64,000 bases of DNA, from positions 1-64,000 of the forward strand of contig JAVTVY010019046.1 of the NCBI GenBank assembly GCA_036873755.1. Reading direction: 5' to 3'. The stretch's first letter is position 1. Each line of letters opens with the position of its first letter. This document shows, one piece after another, positions 45,526 through 58,700 of the stretch. The notes under the pieces are model-generated. The model ran no database searches and was not told where the DNA came from. It saw only the letters and a list, made by a program, of their open reading frames with translations. Both the position numbers and the translations under genes were made by a program. The stretch is from Hanleya hanleyi. Taxonomy: Eukaryota; Mollusca; Polyplacophora; Lepidopleurida; Hanleyidae.

Positions 45526-47530
45526 ATATCGCCAATAGAATAAAAAATGTGTTGGGCAATATAATAAATGAAAATCAAATAGGTTTTGTAAAGGGGAGAT
45601 ATATGGGAGAGAATATTAGGTTGCTGCAGGATATATTGGAATACTCTGAGGAATGATATACCAGGTTGTTTATTGCTGATTGACTTCGAGAAGGCATTTA
45701 TCTCTTGGAAATTTATGTTAAAAACGTTAAAATTCTTCAATTTTGGACTTTCTATATGTCAGTGGATAAAACCTTCTATAATAATATAAGTTCGACGGTC
45801 ATTCAATGCGGCTTTCTATCTAGCAGATTCCAAGTGGAAATAGGATGCCGACAGGGGAATCCGCTTTCGCCGTATATTTATATATTAAATATATATAAAT
45901 ATATTGCGGTAATATTGGCGTGTCTGATTAGTGATGATGAAAGGATAAAAGGCATAAAAATCAAAGAAAATGAATATAAAATAAATTTGTTTGCAGACGA
46001 TACTTTCTTGACTCTTGACGGAACCGAGGGGTCCCTGCAGGCATCATTGGAGATCATTCGCTTTTTCGGGCGGTTGTCCGGTCCGAGGTTAAATGCTAAT
46101 AAAACAAATGTTGTATGATTTGGATCTAAAAAGGGTTCAGCGAAACAGTTGTATTGGAACGATGGGGTATTCAAACTATTGGGTATTGTTTTTTATCCTA
46201 ATCCGAAAGATATGATTATTAGAAATTACAAAGATAAGTTAAAAGACATTAAAGAATGGTTAAGTCACTGGAGCAAGCGCTCAATCACCGTATTAGGTCG
46301 AGTTACAGTAGTGCAGACTTTGTCACTGCCTAAGCTAAATTTACTTTTTGTCTATCCAACCCTCCGTTATCTGTGATTGATGATATTCAAAAAGTATTTG
46401 TTAGGTTTATATGGGGTGTTAATATTGACAAAATTAAAAGAGCACAAACGTATCAATCAAAGTTATGAACAAGGCGGTGTCAAGATGGTAGATGTAAGGT
46501 CATTTATGTATTCTGTGAAAATAGCATGGATTCGGAGATATATTTCGAATAACAGTTGGAAGGATATATTTCTTAAAAATTGTAATATTCCTTTAGACTT
46601 AATAGAAGTTGGAAAAATCAAACTACAGAAAATTGTAGAAGAGAATATAACTAGTTTGTTTTGGAAATATGTTTTCCATGCATGGAGCGAACTGCTATCA
46701 GCTATAAATATAAGAGAGCAAAGAACTCCCGTGTATTTGGTTGAATGACATTATTAAATATGTAAATGATCTCTTAACATGCGAGGGTGGCTTCATGACG
46801 CTGCAGGAATTCAGGAATGTTTATGGTTTACAAACTATCTGCAATATCATGGACTCGTCCAAGCTGTTAAGTGTTATATGGGAAATAATTGTAAAAAAAG
46901 TGCAAAGGTGTGCTTATCCATGTATTTCAGAATAAATTTATTTGTTACTGAAAAGTCAAAAGGGTTGCCAAGATTTTTAACAAGATATACATGTATGTAG
47001 GAATGAAATGTGTAACATCAGTATCACAGGTAAAATGTGAAAAGTATTTGGACATTTTCGATATTGAGTGGAACAAAGTGTACTCGATACCGTTCAAATG
47101 CACACTCGACACTAAGCTTAGATGGTTCTAATTCCATCTGGTGCACAAAATATTGGCCACCAATAAATTCTTGTATAACATAGGTATTGTAAATTCTCCC
47201 ACCTGGGATTTTTGCCAGAAAGTTGACGATGATTTACTTCAGAAATTTTGGCATTGCCCGGTTGTAGCAGCCTTTTTGAATGACATTAGTGAATGGTTTA
47301 GATAAGTTAATATTTATCTCTATTTGTCTGAAAGAGTGCTGCTACTTGGAATGGAAGGAACTGATTGTATATTTAACACAATGCTTATTGTTATAAAGTG
47401 GTATATCTATCAGTCTAAAAGACGAAAACAACCTCCTCATATCAATGCATGTAAAAAGCAGACAGACGTTTTGTACAATACCGAAAAAGTTATTTTTCGG
47501 AAGAATTGTGAATATCAAAAAGTTTGAAAA
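45523..47530 (+). pseudogene. Decayed LINE ORF2 (L1/Tx1-like reverse transcriptase)
   Basis: Reading across frames gives RT landmarks in order: ENQIGFVKGRYMGENIRLL (about 45566), motif A LLLIDFEKAF (about 45675), motif B GCRQGNPLSPYI (about 45845), motif C NLFADDTFL (about 45988), then the thumb with NYKDKLKDIKEWLSHWSKRS, LGRVTVVQTLSLPKLNLLF and a degenerate zf-RVT near 47205. Frameshifts and stops break it (near 45655, 45770, 46118, 46376, 46748, 47110). It is the same clade as the LINE at 5565-7407 but a different, older family. The 5' half is missing, and its left edge abuts the iterated CAACTCGTCCCC end. Confidence 0.88.
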
Positions 47531-48843
47531 CTCTTGGAATTTTTTTTCTCGATTAGTACGTGATAATATGACTGTACCCTAAAGGATCACTGTAACTCAG
47601 AAATTGATGGACCATAGAAAATGATCAATACGCACGTTATTCGTATTTTATTTGTCTTTGTTTATATATATTTTTTTGTATTTTTGTGTGTGTCTCCTCA
47701 TTTCTTCTTAAGTTCAATTGTCTTATATTTGTCTGTATGATTTTTTGTGGCAAAATAGAAAATTTCTCCAGGGAAAAAGTCCTATCAGGTCGAAAAAGTT
47801 ACATGCACATGTTCATATGGTGAGGATAATGTGTGATAAATTTGGAAAGGATCCAGCAAAAACTCTTTCATGTGTGACGCTCACAAGAAAAGTTACCGGA
47901 TGAACAAACGGACGGATGGACGAACGACGCCATACCATATTACGCCTTGTAGAAATTATATGTGGGCATATAAAAATAACAAATAACCAAGCTTTTTCTT
48001 CTTGCAAAAGAGAAGCCGCTGACAGTTTTAATCATGATGTTCACTGAAAATTATACTTTCATCCAAGAAAATTCATTCTGCAAAGTATAATGTATCTCTG
48101 TCCGTGAGATTGTGAGTGTTCATTTGAAGACCATGACTATCTTAGAGACATGCCACTCAAATTGTTTCCGTCCCCAGGTTAAGAGGACTTGGCATGATTA
48201 AGATCTGAGAGATATGACTGGGATATAAAGATTAATGATTTAAATAAGGAGAATAGAAGCAAATATTTTGTGGGGGTAGATCATCCAACTGTAATTAACA
48301 GTTCTTGTGAACCAGAATATACTGAGCTAAATTAGTCAACAAAGGAAGACAGATAATGGGATAATTACCAGAAGACTGTAGAGACAAATATTAAAGGGAA
48401 AGTCTCAATTAAGTATAGTGCAGTCTGAACACTGACAAACACCTGCATAAACTAATCGCTTTATCAGGTCAATTAAAACTGACAGTTTGATACTTCAATT
48501 TGAGCTCATCATCGTTTCAACCCAGCTATTGTTTTAACGCACCAGCTAATCACTGCATGGCCTGTCACCGCATGTATATTCTCAGTATATCACCCATATA
48601 ACACTCCATCTCCATTACTGCGTCATTCACAGGCGGGAATGAAGATAATATCAGCAATAGTATATAGCCTAGGGCTATGGAACCTTGGTGCATTTACCCC
48701 ATAGGTTATTATGAGATGACAACAACGGAGACCGGTTATTAAGCATCATTTGGTCGGATGAACAGACCATCGATCTGTGGATTGATCACCAAAAGCACTA
48801 AATATATAGGACAAAAGGGAAAACTCCCCGATGCAATCAGACA
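47531..48843. other. LINE 3' flank, no gene seen
   Basis: May include the 3' UTR of the decayed LINE to about 47750. No poly(A) tail or target duplication was identified. Nothing else recognised. Confidence 0.35.
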
Positions 48844-48998
48844 ATAACACAAGGCCATTCTATGGATAACAACTTCTTTATTGCTGTAGAGCTGACGTTT
48901 CGTTGGAGATACTCCCAACTTTTTCAAAGCTCATTAACGAAACGTCAGCTCTACAGCAATAAAGAAGTTGTTATCCATATAGAATAGCCTTGTGTTAT
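48844..48998. mobile_element. Hairpin element, 60-bp near-perfect arms
   Basis: The left arm (48844-48904) from ATAACACAAGGCC to GCTGACGTTTCGTT mirrors the right arm (48936-48998), with a 31-base loop. The right flank (TGTGTTATATCCGCCGACTT, then TAAATGCCTATCAAAGAAAT) matches 59996-60034 inside SIRT5 intron 1, which defines a dispersed family. Short frames on each strand are shadows. Confidence 0.9.
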
Positions 48999-50344
48999 AT
49001 CCGCCGACTTCTAAATGCCTATCAAAGAAATCAATCAGACAATGTTGAGTTTCTCTCATTTATTCATACAACATTTGTGATAGAACAGCGTGCATCTATT
49101 ATATCTACATACATATATATGTCAACCGATGCAATAATTTCCTGCCCTCAGGAAAAAACTGAAAATCTCGGCTGAATAAGCTGGTATTTCAAGTCACACC
49201 GGTACAGAAATTATACTTACATGACTTAGGGCATAATACTACTGCTTCTGACGTAAAAGTATCCAACCACAGGCATGTAAACTTATTATTTGCAGTTTAT
49301 TGTTTGTAAACAGCTAATGCCACAATGGGATATAATTGTAGACATCTTCAGTAAATAAATATTTCCATGAAAAATCAAACTACAGGAAAATAACAAGGGA
49401 TAAGATTGTCGACACTGCAAGGCTGATCTTGCAGAAATATATCAAATGCAAAGTCCTCAGTTACACTACACCTTTTATGGAAACAACACACAATGAAATT
49501 TGTACAATATTTGCAGAATTTCCGTCAAATAATAATAATAATACATGTGCAAATCTTAACAAATGATATCTTGCTCTTGAATTTAAAAGAAACTTACACA
49601 CAAACTTAATCCCATAAACATCATAGTTTATACCCTGAATAGTTCAATAGGTAAGCTGATTAGCTATAAAATTGCACATTATCAAATTCAATTGTCAGAA
49701 CAATTCAAACTTAAGTTTTGCTTGCCTTGAATTTTCATTTTGAATTAAAATTTACATTTCCGGATAAAATTTATTTAATATACACAAAACTTATGATCAG
49801 TACACACACACCCTTTCTTTATCACCTGAATATATACATAAACCAAACTTATAACCTACAAATCTGATGTAAGAGATATCATTACCTACTGCTGTTTACC
49901 CTAAGTCACCTGATATATCCCACAAAATAGCGATATTTATAGACAAACTGTGCATGTACAGCCAACTATTATATCTCAAAACTGTCAACAGCTAAAATTT
50001 CACCAACCTGATGGAAAAACACAAATTTACACTTGATATTCTACCTTTTGAATTTGAGGTTTTCTCCTATCTTTTAATATGCAATTTTGGCATTTATTGC
50101 CAGAAATTGACAAGACGAAAGACCGATTTTCATCGCTAATTTTAATCAGTAATACAGTAAGGAAAGAAAATGAATGTTCACAATGTTAATTATTTATCTT
50201 CTGAGATAGCATGTTTTTGAACCATAACACCTCACTGAAATCCATATTATTTCTTACATCCAAATGAAAATAATATAAACTAGAGCCTATGGGCTTTAAT
50301 GAGATCTGGTAGCTGGGTTATTGGGGGATAAGTTTGTAATGAAA
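48999..50344. other. No gene seen
   Basis: AT-rich. No supported coding region or repeat. Confidence 0.35.
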
Positions 50345-51028
50345 TAAACGAACCAACCAATCAGATGTTATGAACTGACATTTTCCTGTTAAAAAGCAAA
50401 CGTTTCCAGTTGTAAATTCGCGACTTCAGACGCTTCCTGTCAAGAGAAAAATTCGGTCTTTTAAAGGTTTCCGGTTAAAAGAATAACGTTTCCGGTTGTG
50501 ATCGTCCAATCAGCTTTTTTATTTGGGCCGCGTGTATTCCAACATTTACACCAACATGTGCAAATCTCCACTGGTAAACGTTTCCGGTATGTAGTGTATT
50601 TTAACCAATGAAAACCGTTCTTACAAATAAGGTTTTGGAGAATATCTTTGGCACCGGGACAATTTGCGCAGGACATGATGCACGGTGGGCATGAGGAATA
50701 CAATATGCGCGAATAGTTGTAAGGGTTATTTTGATTGGTTCAAACAGACTACATAGCGGAAATGTTTTGCCAGTGGACACGTGTTGATGTTGAGGTTTGA
50801 ACATACGCGGCAGCAATAAAAAATCTGACTGGATGATCACAACCGGTAACGATTTCCCTTAAACCGGAAACGTTTAAAAGTCTCGAATATTACTACTGGA
50901 AACGTTTGCCTTTTCACAGGAAACGTCTAAAGTATTGGATGTTACAACAGCAAACGTTTGCTTTTGGACAGGAAAGGTCTTCCAAATGTCAATTCATGAC
51001 ATCTGATTGGTTGGTGCAAGTTAAACGC
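50345..51028. mobile_element. Large foldback element with iterated AAACGTTTCC motifs
   Basis: Outer ends AACCAACCAATCAGATGT (left) and its inverse ACATCTGATTGGTT (about 51000-51014). The arms are about 280 bases each (50345-50620 and 50725-51028) and align throughout: AAGCAAACGTTTCCAGTTGT, CCGGTTGTGATCGTCCAATC, and further in CCAACATTTACACCAACATG. Each arm carries about five AAACGTTTCC-like palindromic words at irregular spacing. The central roughly 100 bases are single copy. No coding capacity. Confidence 0.87.
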
Positions 51029-51125
51029 TTAAATTTATTAAACGTTTGGATTTATGGCACGAACGGCCCTTCTTAAAGGGTACCGACATAATGAAGTTGA
51101 ACATACCAAAGAAAGGCAGTCCTAG

Positions 51126-51206
51126 GATAAAAGTAACTCCGAAAATGGAAGCCGAAATATAGAATATTATATCACAATGACTTCCATTTTCGGAGTTACT
51201 TTTATC
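51126..51206. repeat. Perfect 26-bp hairpin
   Basis: GATAAAAGTAACTCCGAAAA plus TGGAAG at 51126-51151 is exactly inverted at 51181-51206, with a 29-base loop. It lies just beyond the large foldback element. Confidence 0.92.
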
Positions 51207-52705
51207 GTAGTTTATGTGAAATTGATCTGTGGGAACAATGAAAGGTAGTCCTGTAATGAGGGAAGTTGCACACGTTACGCTAACCATGTGTTACCCAATT
51301 AATTTCCGTCCAATTAGACACTACAGTAGGTGCTCATCCAACCTTGACTCAACCAAAATAGCTGAATTTTGCTCTTTATCTTGATACATAATTCCTCCAA
51401 TACGTCAGTTCGGGATTCCAGATGAAAACCATGACCACCATGTTAATTTAACCAGCATAAAGAAAGCAATATGATACCTTCTTTAACATGGTACTGTTGG
51501 TGTTGCGTTGAAACTGCAAACTGACCTGTTGAGAATTCGATGGAAAAAGGGGCCAGTGGAATGAAGTCTAGGCCTAAATACCCACAGGGGATTGAGGTCA
51601 GTTTGTACAGAACATACATGTACCTAGGGGTAAATAAGAGAGATTATATCTAGGGGTAAATAGAGACTGATTTAGTGTTATGAGTGAGAAGGGCTGGACA
51701 TCAAGGTTGATGATGGTTATGTCACAAGTTAGGATAAGACAAGAGGTGTATTACACTTTCTGGATATCCCACGGGTTGACTGGTGGAGAAAAGAAAAGCA
51801 AACAGTGGCCTTGCAAAGGTGATAATGAGACAATGGTGGCCAGGTTGGTTGCTATGGTAGAGCATCTCTCACATATACACCTAACCAGCTAAACTGTATA
51901 ATTTTCTCAGCAGAGTCCAAGCTTTGGTAAAGTGACGATACCAGTCTGCCATACTTTAGAGCGTATTAATCTCATATTTTGTGGGAAAACAAAGAACAGA
52001 GTAATATTTAATGCAGATAAGGGATCAAATATATGCCAAATGACTATTAGTGACTAAATATAGACGTACAAAAGCCTTTCAACCACTAAGGATCCCCAAA
52101 ACTCATCTCTGTGGAACTACTTTCATGCAGCGTAAGGCTATCCCGTGAGTCGGTTTGCACTTTTGTCCATTTCCCCACAGCATTCTAAAGAGCCTCGGGC
52201 TTACGCCAGATCTCAAAAACAACACACAATAACAAAACAATCTACATGATTTTTTTTTGATTTTTCTTTTCAAGTAGTACTTCAGTGTAACACTGTTATT
52301 CAGAAGACTTTACCATCAACTTATTTACATTTGAAAGAAAAGTTGGAAGAATCTGCAATGTAATATTGCTCGGCTCAGAAGTTCTTATCCATAACATATA
52401 TTGGTGTTTATTTATATCTGCTATATACAATATATCCCTGATATATATTTACTGAACCACTTAGTGGAACATTCCAGCAATAATGTTACAGTGCTATAAC
52501 ATCTGATGGACTGTACCACTCTATTAATGAGGGGTGTCTGGCGTGCATTTACTCATTCCAAGGAATTTTATACACAAAGGTTTTGACGAAAACTTTCTGG
52601 ATTTTATACACAAATGTTTGACAGACACACTTTGGAAATAAAAAATATATACTGAAATAGTTTCAGATGTTGAAATCACGTTAAAATACTACATGATAAG
52701 ACAGC
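51207..52705. other. Downstream (3' side) of SIRT5; no other gene seen
   Basis: Part of this is the presumed SIRT5 3' UTR. A minus-strand AATAAA at 52407-52412, about 295 bases after the stop codon, is a candidate poly(A) signal. No other supported feature. Confidence 0.4.
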
Positions 52706-52769
52706 TTATCCTGTTGTGGGTGCCAGAGCTTTGGGAATCCACTCCCCAGCGAGGCCGTGAAAGTGGAAC
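52706..52769 (-). CDS. SIRT5: SIRT5 coding exon 9 (terminal)
   Basis: Twenty codons, [20 protein letters not shown], then TAA. Acceptor ACCAG, phase consistent with exon 8. It aligns with the human FHFQGPCGTTLPEAL end, but Gln-Gly-Pro-Cys is changed to His-Gly-Leu-Ala. Confidence 0.88.
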
Positions 52770-55700
52770 CTGGTAATACAACATGTCAACAAAACCAGCT
52801 TAAGTGAATGGTAACTTCTTTCAGACCTAAATATAGCTTTTCATAGTGATTAATGCAAGACATCTTAGCCAATGGAGCACTATCTATCTATCTATCTATC
52901 TATCAACAGATATGCAATAGGATATCAAATATCAATCTCAGACTTTTTGAAGCTAATATATGATCAGACGATATTACCACAATCCTTGTCACACTCCTGG
53001 TTTATTTGTCAATCAGTCAAACAAAATGTATCTATGACAAATGTATGACCACTAATGTTTCAATGTAAACATCAGTAATTGACATTGGCAAGCATAAAAT
53101 GGTCTTGACTGGTTTGCTTAATGTTCCATCAGTATAAATTGACCAAAATTCTATTCTTCTTTATTATATCTTCCGGAATCTGTCGGAATTCTATCAAAAG
53201 GTCGATGAAACTCTCAAATTGAAAACAAATATTCAATAAATCAAAGTAGAATATTTTACCCCAGTGAGTACGTAGCTGGTGTTTCCTCAATATTGAACTC
53301 TGCCACAGGCACCCCTTTAGAAGCCAACATGGGGGCAAACATGGCCGCCGGATACACCACTGCGGATGTCCCCACCTGTATCAGATATACATACACATGG
53401 GATATAGCAGTCACGGAGCATTATACTTAACCTTTCGGAAAGCCTAGTAACAAACTAGCTACATTGTAAACTTTGTAAAATTTTATCAACTTTATCCTGC
53501 TTGATAAAATATCTGTCATGGCTCAGTTTTGTTAGACTCGGAACCATGACTAGGGATGAAAGTTCCCTACTGGTGAAAATGTTGTGACCAGTGTGGTACA
53601 GTGCCATAATGGTGACTATGTCTTCACCATAACCGTACCATAGCGGTACTAGTGTGGACCGTCGGTGAATATGTGCCTGCTCCAGCGCCGCTATGGTACC
53701 GCTACGGTGAAGATGTAGTCACCGCTATGGTACCATACTGCTCTGGACATAATGCTTTCACAGACGGGGAACTTATGTGTGTACACCTCAAATTTTGGGA
53801 AAGACTAGTTTCAGATATTTATACAGGGTTGGTCTTCTCATGATTAATGTAAGTGATGGCTGCACAGATTTCTCCGTCGTTTACTTACCACCAAACAGAG
53901 GTCACATTGATGCAGATGTTCGTAAGTTTTTGTGAGGATATCACGATCCAAACTTTCTCCAAACCATACCACATCAGGCCTCAATAAACCTTTACACTCC
54001 TCCTTCTTGCACCTGCAAATATTGTATTCAAAACTGATACACAGGGATGATCAGCGCAGGTTAATTCATACAAATTATGACAATTTTCTAATTTCAGCAG
54101 GAATGGAAGCCTAGAAAATTTGATTTTCTTGCTGACATGTAACAGGCATGCCTTAAATTTTGTTTCTTCAGTTATTAAGCATAAAATAGTTGATAGCCAC
54201 AGATTTATGACAAAAAACTCTCTAAGGCAACCACAGAATGGTATCCACATTGTATCCATGCTCTAAAACAAGCCCTCTGGGGTTTTATTCCCGCCAATTA
54301 GTACAACATTTACTAGTTTCCCTTTAATTATCGATTTCATTGGAGTGTATAATATATATATATTACTTTATTTGGTGAATAAACATAAATCAAAACAAAT
54401 CAAACAGAACCCCCCCCCCTGTGAAAATGACATCTGAACATACAAAGAAAAAAAGAAAATATTTAAATTCACTAATACTAACCAGGTGATACAAAATATA
54501 ACAAAAATAGGAGACTAAATTATCCGCAGTAACTGAAAAATTTGAGGACTCTTTTTCTTCTGCTCAGAGCCTGAGGCAGTTAAATAAACAACCAGTCAAC
54601 CTGGCACATGTTTTTCCTCAGTATTACAACTGGACCATTAGACCCTACAGGTCTACATAGCCCTGTTAAAATCGAGTTCGCTCTCAATGCTCGCATTTAC
54701 TGGCATTGCTATGAAGGAGACTCATTTTTCGGATTTCATCGCCCAATCGTGGACCCTATTGCGATTGTACAGAAAAATCTAAAATAAAAAGTACCCAGTA
54801 ACCATTTTTTCATGTTTTCCTACGGATAAAACATCGCATGATGGGTATTCCTAGGAAAACGATAAAGGTAGGCTGAGCAAAACATTTGCCCCTCGATCCA
54901 CCTTAAACTAAATTACTCGTATCAAAATAGGCTCCTGACAAGTACTTCAGAATACAGAAAGAGATCATGTCTTCTTTCCCCGATCCCTGCAGACAGATCG
55001 ACACTCCTCGTTTGTTGGAACACAGAAGGTCTTTAGTGAGATTTGCAATGTTTTCAATCAAAGTGATAGACATAACTAATACCTGGGTAGTTTGTCAACT
55101 GGAACTGCTGCTTCTGCAGTGCGTGCTCCAGGGTCTCTGAAGGAAAAAGAATAATAACACCATATTCATTTAGAAACAGAATTTGAACAATAAAAAAAAC
55201 AAGCAATTTTTTCATTTAGCTTAAGCATACTAAAGTGTTTGTCAGAGGTCACTATGCCCTCTCAGCCAGTTCCTGTCGCAGCTCTTCCTATCCTTAAATA
55301 TTGGGAAAAGTATTGAGCTGATAAAACGGACTGAAAATTTGTAAATATGCAGAGACTACCCAGAGCATCAGCAATCCAAATTCAGACTGGTGTCTGGCAA
55401 CGCAGGAGACCCCAGTTGCATGAAAGCTGACCAGAAATTATGTTTATGACCTTTATATTACAGGTCATATTTGTCACGTCTACTCATCCATACAAAATAT
55501 CTTTAAACTTTCTTTGATATGCTGCAGATTGACAACTCAGAGGGAGAGATTCTCCACCAGATTGAATTGATGTATAGTGTAAAGTATGAGACCCTACCCT
55601 TTACCAGCAAGGGCCTCACATATAGGGCTGTCAAAATTGGCTGTCACCTCTCTACATTTGGTACATCTCACCTTGAACAGACTGCCTGTGAATGAGAATC

Positions 55701-58700
55701 GATAGTTGAATATACTGTATTCTAAATCATGTAATATGTTCCGGAGCTTCAGAATTAGTTACAATGTTTTATCTCCATTTCACAAATGGATTTGGTTCTG
55801 TTTATATCATATAAACTGGTAATCTGTTTTCAATGTAGAGACTAACTCTGTGGCAGGTGAAATGAGGGGTGGGGGACCTAATTGGGTGAGTGGGAGAGGG
55901 AAGTGGAGAGGTTGATAGGGTGGGAGGGGGAAGTGGAAAGACTGGTAGGGCAGAAGGGGGAAGTGGAGAGGCTGACAGGATGGGAGGTGGAAATGGGGAG
56001 ACTGATAGGGTGGGAAGTCAAAGTGAAGAGGCTGATTGGGTAGGAAGTGGAAAAGGAGAGACAACTTGAGTGGGAGATAGATGGAGATAAAAGTGGATAG
56101 GTTGATTGGGTGGAAGGGTTAAGTCAAGGGGCTGATAAGTTGGGATGTGGAACTGGAGAGGCTGATATAGTGGGAGGAAGAAGTGGAGAGGCTGTCAGAA
56201 TGGGTGGGGAGGCGGAGAGGCTGATCGGGTGGAAGAGGGAAGTGGAGAGGCTGATATAGTGGGAAGGGGAAGTGGACAGGCAGTTAGGATGAGTGGGGGA
56301 GTGGAGAGACTGATAGGGTGGGAGAGGGAAGTGGAGAGGCTGATAGTGTGGGAGGGGGAAGTGGAGAGGCTGATAGGATGAGAGAGAAACTAGATAGTCT
56401 GATAGGGTCGGAGGGGAAGTGGATAGGCTGGTAGGGCCTGAGAGGTACGTGGAATGATGCCTTTTGTGTGGGAAGAAGAAAAATGGTAGATTGGGTGGAA
56501 GCTGAGAAGAGAAGAGTGCTTCGGAAGGTGGGAGATAAGTTAGGGGCTGATTGGGCAGAAGGCGGATTAGGGTGAGAGAAGAATAGGGGGACAGGTGGAA
56601 GAGAAATGGTTGATTATGTAAAAGTTGTAATTGGTTGAAAATGGATGCGGAAGAGCTAGATGCTGAATGGAAAGCGAAAGAGGAAGTTCTGACTAGGTAA
56701 ATTGTGTGACTCTCACCATGAAGTTCCAGAATGTTTTCTGTCCCAGCTCGTCTATGAAGCTCATCAATGTTTTGTGTTATAACCACCAGATGTCTGCCAC
56801 TCTCCTTCAGTCTCTTCTCACACTCTGCAATGGCAATGTGGGCCTGAAAGATCACAGGTGGGAAGGTGATTGCATAGGCGTCGTCAAGGTCCTACCCTAA
56901 CCATACTGGGTATACTGGACAGGAGGAACACCTCAACGAGTCCCGGTTCATCTATTTTATAAATTGTACACCTGGACGGAATAGGACAGGAGAACCAGTC
57001 TTATGACCAAGTTACAAATTAGCTAACACTTTTCCAACAATTTCAACAGTGGATGGTCATTACCTTGTTTGGCAACTTAGATTGCATAACTTCTCTTCTG
57101 TGATGGTAGAATTCCCATACCAGAGAAGGGTTCTCCTCAAACGCCTCAGGAGTAGCCAGTTCCTATAAAAGCAATATTATTAACAATATCACATGTTCCA
57201 TATTAAATTTAACAGAATTATACCTCTATTTTGAGCTTGCATTCCAAGTCATATACTTCAACTTGTTATGGAGTTCTATCAAAGTACCATATGTCAAATT
57301 TAAAATCGACCAACAGATTACAAAATGAGTTTATAATTTTAGTATCCTTCTTTTTTCATGCAAATAGTTCATTCCATTCAGTATTCACTTCAGTCCATTT
57401 TAAAACGTTCAAGCGAATGGAATGGAATGCAGAAATAAGTTTGATAGAAAAACACAATTCGGTCTGTAGCATTCTGTTAACCATTATAAACAGTGTTGCC
57501 TCTCAAGATACTTCTTTTTAACTGTCTCAACATTGTTGCAGCCAAAAGATATAATATGTTAACTGTAACAACATTGTTGCTTTCCAAAAGATATATTCTG
57601 TTACTACTAGATTGTATCAAGATTGATGCTTCTCCAAAGATACATTGTTTTACTGTAACAACATTGTTACTTTCTAAATGATACATTCTGTTCATTTGTT
57701 TCACCCTAGATGCTTTCCAAATGATACCTTCTGTTAATTTGTATCCAAACTGTTGCTTTCCAAAATTTCATTCTGTTAACTGTTTGAACATTGTTGCCTC
57801 TCAAAGATAGGTTCTGCTAACTCATATGAACATTGTCGTTTTCTGAAAGATACATTTCATTAGTTTTTATCAACATTGACTTTTGTTGATATCAAGAGAT
57901 AGATTTTATTGATCTTATTATTATTTGTTCCTTTTCAAGAGAATTTAAAGCTGAGTTTTTTTATGTAAAAAAAAATTCCGGACTAACAATGGACGAAATC
58001 TGTTAAAATTCACAGCAACAAATACAATACCACTTCAAGTGATTGCTGTACAGATTGACAATACAGATTAGTCTCCCTTGATGTGATATCAGTTATTCAT
58101 ACAGAATTGCCTCCCCTGATATGACAACTGACTGTTCCTGTTCCCTTATTTAAAGTTCAGTTTGAATTAACACAGTTGTCCTAGTCATGTTATATTTCAA
58201 TCCATAAACCACAAATGTTGAAGTCTGTATGTGTTTTGCCATGATTGATGTATTCATGATATTTTCTTAACAGATCCAAATTAAGTGTGCTTCTCATTAC
58301 CCAATGTACTCAGCAAACAGTGAATAATAATTAGCTTTGTGCCTTCACTGGTATGACTATTAGCCACTGCAATAGTTTGGTCAGCTGTGTGGACTTAGTA
58401 ACGCAGACATCATCTTGCCATTCGGAGATGTTGTTAGTACGAGCAAAAAACAATGTATACACTTCATGTCCCAAGGAATGTGATTGAGCCAAGGGTAGTT
58501 AAAGAGCATGACAAGAGAGCCAGACAGTTTTTTTATGAAGGCGATACCCATCTTTCAGTATACCTTTTACTGTCTATTGGTTGCAGAGTGTATACTTCAG
58601 CTAAATCATGCAGTATGGACCAAGTCTGCAAACATAACCAATGTTGATGTAGTCTATTCTCCCAATTGATGTGTCAACGATAAAGTAGACATATTTTTAT

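Noticed and set aside
51021..51287. An 88-codon hydrophobic minus frame resembling a membrane protein
   Set aside because: It spans the end of the large foldback element and a perfect 26-bp hairpin. The apparent internal duplication is a product of the inverted repeats.
56124..56855. A 243-codon minus frame joining a sirtuin segment to a Pro/Leu/His-rich tail
   Set aside because: The first 42 codons are SIRT5 exon 4. The rest is read-through past a clear GTGAGA donor into an intronic minisatellite.
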